Shown in pieces: positions 61,235 to 64,000 of a stretch of DNA of 64,000 bases (positions within the stretch are counted from its first letter, which is position 1; each line of letters opens with the position of its first letter). The notes beneath the pieces are model-generated. The model saw only the letters and a program-made list of their open reading frames with translations. It made no database searches and was not told where the DNA came from. The DNA comes from Rhodoferax sp. Its GTDB lineage: Bacteria > Pseudomonadota > Gammaproteobacteria > Burkholderiales > Burkholderiaceae_C. Made by a program: the position numbers and the translations under genes. The stretch is taken from NCBI GenBank assembly GCA_008015235.1, contig SSFF01000003.1:186001-250000 (forward strand), written 5' to 3'.

Positions 61235-64000
61235 TCAATGTGCAGGGACGACTTGCTTCAGGGCCTGCACCACCTGCTCAACCTCCGCACACAGCAGTTC
61301 AAGGCAGGTCTCCAGTCCGACATCCAGCCCCTGACTGGCCACCGATTCCATCTGGGCCGCCAGATCGGCAGCAGGCTGTGCGCCAAACAAGTTGAGTGTC
61401 CCTTTGAGGGCATGCACAGTGTGCGAGAGCGCCACCAGGTCATGGGTCTGCAGGTTGGCATACAGCTTCGCACGGTCTTGCGGCCACTGCGCCGCAAACA
61501 CCTCGGCCACGATTTCCACCATTTCCATGTCCTGCTGGCGCATGGCCTGGGCATAGTCAAAGGCCTGCTGGTCCAGCAATGCCGACGCGGCGTCTGCGGC
61601 AAAGGCATCCACGTCCGACTCCAGGAAAGGGACGACACTGGTGAGGCTAGCATTGAAACGGCGCAGCATGTCCTGCAATGCATCGGCTTTCACAGGTTTG
61701 GACAGGTAATCGTCCATTCCGGCTTCCAGGCAACGCTCCTTGTCACCTTGCATGGCATTGGCCGTCATGGCAACGATGGGGACCCGCTTCCCCACCTGCT
61801 TCGCGCGGATCTGCCGCGTCGCCTCCAGTCCGTCCATCACGGGCATCATCATGTCCATGAGCACAATGTCGTAGTCGCCGGCGAGCACCTTGTCGACGGC
61901 AATCTGTCCGTTTTCCGCGATGTCGACGGCATGGCCCCACCGCTCCAGCAGAATCAGGACCAGGCGTTGGTTGACCACATGGTCTTCGACCAACAGGACG
62001 CGCATGGGCCGCTGCTGCTCGCGCAACAAATGGCGGGTCACCAGATCGGTGGGGCGACTTTCTGCCGGACCCAGGAGCCGCGCCATGGCCTCCAACAATT
62101 CTTCCCGGGTCACAGGCTTGGTCAGGTAGCCAGCGAATCCACCGTCTTTGGCGCGCTGTGCATCCCCCTTCATGCCGGCACTGGACAGCATCAGCAATGG
62201 GGCGCCAGGGCACAGGTTTTCCTCGCGCAGATGCTGCGCCAGGGTAAAGCCGTCCATCTCGGGCATTTGCGCGTCGAGCAACACGATGTCGCAGGCCTGT
62301 CCCGTTTTTCTACCTTCGCGCAGCCAAGCCAAGGCACGGGCTCCAGCGTCTGCATCGAAAGTCTGCATGCCCGCCTGACGCAGGGTGCGCACCAAGACCA
62401 TGCGGTTGACTTCGTTGTCGTCCACGACCAGCACACTGCGTCCGGCCAATTGCACCGCAGGCTGGACGACAAGATCCGCGTTCGGCACCACGTCCACAGG
62501 AAGCAACACATGGAAAGTGCTGCCTTGGCCCAGCACGCTTTCGGCCCAGATGCGTCCCCCCATGGCCTGCGCCAGGCGGGCACAGATGGTCAGTCCCAGG
62601 CCGGTCCCCCCGAACTTGCGGGTAATGGAACTGTCTTCCTGCGAGAAGGCTTCAAAGATCGCACCCAGCTTGTCGGAGGCGATGCCCATGCCGGTGTCCC
62701 TGACACTGAACAGCAGCATGCGCGCGTCGTCCTGTCCCTCGGCAGCACGTGCCACACGCACCACAATCTCGCCCTTGGCCGTGAACTTGATGGCATTGCC
62801 GACGATATTGACCAGAATCTGGCGCAGGCGGCCGGGGTCGCCCATCACCTGCAGAGGCACATCGGGCTCAATGTCGCAGACCAGTTCCAGGCCCTTTTCC
62901 TGGGCCCGCAAGGCGGTGGTCTTGAGGGCTTCAGCCACCGTGCGTCCCAGTTGGTAGGGAATGTGCTCAATGAGCAGCTTGCCGGCTTCGATCTTGGAGA
63001 AATCCAGGATGTCATTGATGACCCGCAACAAAGCCTCGGACGAGGACTTCACAATGCCCACGTATTCCTGCTGCTCGGCATCGAGTTGCGTGTCCATCAA
63101 CAGCTCGGTCATGCCGATGACACCGTTCATCGGGGTGCGTATTTCGTGGCTCATGTTGGCCAAAAAATCGGACTTGGCCTGGCTGGCCGCTTCGGCCGCC
63201 AGCTTGGCCTTCTGCAACTCGGCACTGGCCAGCTTGGCCTGCGTGATATCGGCCAGATAGCCGGTGAACACGGTGCTGCCATCGGCCAGCCGTTGCGGTT
63301 GCGACTCACCATGGACCCACACGATATCGCCCGTCTGCGCATGCATATAGCGGCAGTCCATACTCCAAGCCGAAATATCACGGTGGGCCTTTTGGATCGT
63401 CTGGTCAACAGCATGCAAATCGTCGGGGTGGATATTCGCAAATATCAACGAGGAGTTGGCCATCAGCTCGGCGGGATCCAGCCCGATGATCTGCTGGATC
63501 GCTGCACTGATGAAAGGCAATGCGTGCGTGCCATCTGGGTTGAAGCGGAACTGGTACACCGCCACCGGCACACTGCGGGTGATTTCACGCAAACGCGCGT
63601 CGGCCTCCACCAACTCCGTCACGTCCTGCCAGATGCCGGTGAACACAGTGGCTCCGTCGTCCGCCAACTCCGGTTCGGGGTTGATTTCAGAACGTATCCA
63701 ACGCAGGCTGCCGTTCGGAAGCAGCACCCTGTAGTCCCCACGCCACAGGCTGCGTTCGCGCGCCGCCTGCAACACGCCCTGCACCACCCGCCCACGGTCT
63801 TCGGCAATGATCTGCCGGGTGGTCAGGCTGGAATCGGCCAGCAGGGCCTGCGGCTCGATACCCAGCACCTCCTGCAGGCGCTCACTGACGAAGTTGAACT
63901 TGTAGTACGCATCGCTGACTTGCCACTGAAACACGACACCGGGTACGGCATTGGCGATACGTCGCAAGCGGGATTCCGCGCCCTGCAATTTCGACTCCAT
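61235..64000 (-). CDS. Hybrid sensor histidine kinase with two PAS, two REC and one Hpt domain; 5' end beyond the window
   Basis: 921 residues visible. PAS domains about 10-130 and 135-255, HisKA with H285 in [16 protein letters not shown], HATPase about 385-500 ([24 protein letters not shown]), receiver 1 with D576 ([14 protein letters not shown]), receiver 2 with D716 ([14 protein letters not shown]) and a C-terminal Hpt with H863 ([15 protein letters not shown]). Full phosphorelay architecture in one protein. An ATG lies exactly at the window edge (63998-64000), but it opens in the middle of a helix ([20 protein letters not shown]), so the real start, probably with further sensor domains, is likely outside. 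It probably signals to the HD-GYP regulator next door. Confidence 0.92.
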   Translation of the reverse strand: MESKLQGAESRLRRIANAVPGVVFQWQVSDAYYKFNFVSERLQEVLGIEPQALLADSSLTTRQIIAEDRGRVVQGVLQAARERSLWRGDYRVLLPNGSLRWIRSEINPEPELADDGATVFTGIWQDVTELVEADARLREITRSVPVAVYQFRFNPDGTHALPFISAAIQQIIGLDPAELMANSSLIFANIHPDDLHAVDQTIQKAHRDISAWSMDCRYMHAQTGDIVWVHGESQPQRLADGSTVFTGYLADITQAKLASAELQKAKLAAEAASQAKSDFLANMSHEIRTPMNGVIGMTELLMDTQLDAEQQEYVGIVKSSSEALLRVINDILDFSKIEAGKLLIEHIPYQLGRTVAEALKTTALRAQEKGLELVCDIEPDVPLQVMGDPGRLRQILVNIVGNAIKFTAKGEIVVRVARAAEGQDDARMLLFSVRDTGMGIASDKLGAIFEAFSQEDSSITRKFGGTGLGLTICARLAQAMGGRIWAESVLGQGSTFHVLLPVDVVPNADLVVQPAVQLAGRSVLVVDDNEVNRMVLVRTLRQAGMQTFDADAGARALAWLREGRKTGQACDIVLLDAQMPEMDGFTLAQHLREENLCPGAPLLMLSSAGMKGDAQRAKDGGFAGYLTKPVTREELLEAMARLLGPAESRPTDLVTRHLLREQQRPMRVLLVEDHVVNQRLVLILLERWGHAVDIAENGQIAVDKVLAGDYDIVLMDMMMPVMDGLEATRQIRAKQVGKRVPIVAMTANAMQGDKERCLEAGMDDYLSKPVKADALQDMLRRFNASLTSVVPFLESDVDAFAADAASALLDQQAFDYAQAMRQQDMEMVEIVAEVFAAQWPQDRAKLYANLQTHDLVALSHTVHALKGTLNLFGAQPAADLAAQMESVASQGLDVGLETCLELLCAEVEQVVQALKQVVPAH

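Overview
The window looks like a chromosomal segment of a betaproteobacterium of the order Burkholderiales, most likely family Comamonadaceae (a Rhodoferax-like organism). This is inferred from high GC, gene content, the block thrS-infC-rpmI-rplT-pheS-pheT-ihfA-merR-tRNAPro, and a dispersed repeat of about 57 bp of a kind I associate with that family. Coding density is high and almost all genes are intact. The only partial genes are at the two window edges: a Crp/Fnr regulator at the left and a hybrid histidine kinase at the right.

Layout. 1-4.5 kb: Crp/Fnr fragment, orphan periplasmic binding protein, trmB, an RluA-type pseudouridine synthase, and a LexA-box-controlled cho + DUF1810 pair. 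4.6-10.1 kb: DUF2339/DUF3999 membrane pair and an epd-like dehydrogenase. 10.1-11.9 kb: a small accessory patch with a BrnT/CopG-type toxin-antitoxin pair and an AT-rich stand-alone RelA/SpoT synthetase. 12.0-24.4 kb: Orn/Lys/Arg decarboxylase, nfeD-qmcA-acetyltransferase, tRNA-Ser, pepA-holC, lptFG, CbiX-like chelatase, CysB, methionine aminotransferase, tRNA-Pro. 24.4-32.3 kb: the translation block. 32.6-33.9 kb: isocitrate lyase with a double palindromic operator. 34.2-49.1 kb: a large polyamine uptake and catabolism locus (potFGHI, spuC, puuA, puuB, puuC, puuD, gabT, a MocR regulator and an EamA transporter). 49.0-56.1 kb: an RraA-like protein, a SWIB protein with a histone-H1-like tail, and a dipeptide ABC operon. 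56.1-60.1 kb: an AraC regulator divergent from a DedA / sphingosine-phosphate-lyase-like / TauE operon. 60.1-64 kb: an HD-GYP response regulator and a hybrid sensor kinase.

How the parts work together. The polyamine locus encodes putrescine import (PotFGHI). It also encodes two degradation routes: gamma-glutamylation through PuuA/PuuB/PuuC/PuuD, and direct transamination through SpuC with an aldehyde dehydrogenase. Both converge on GABA and GabT. A pair of direct repeats with a 23-bp period lies in front of the puuD-led operon, divergent from the MocR gene. The same arrangement occurs between puuB and the EamA gene, which suggests one MocR regulon. The neighbouring aceA may connect the resulting C4/C2 flux to the glyoxylate shunt, but this is only inferred from proximity.

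Most unusual signals: (1) nine copies of one dispersed repeat, two inserted in the same reading phase inside trmB and the acetyltransferase gene, one inside eamA, one forming the C-terminus and stop of the pseudouridine synthase gene, and one merged with a terminator-like hairpin upstream of pheS; (2) twin perfect palindromes 30 bp apart in front of aceA; (3) the shared 23-bp-period operator of the MocR regulon; (4) a 21-bp-period AraC-type operator controlling a lyase operon of unknown substrate; (5) the RelA/SpoT orphan next to a toxin-antitoxin pair; (6) an ATC start for infC.
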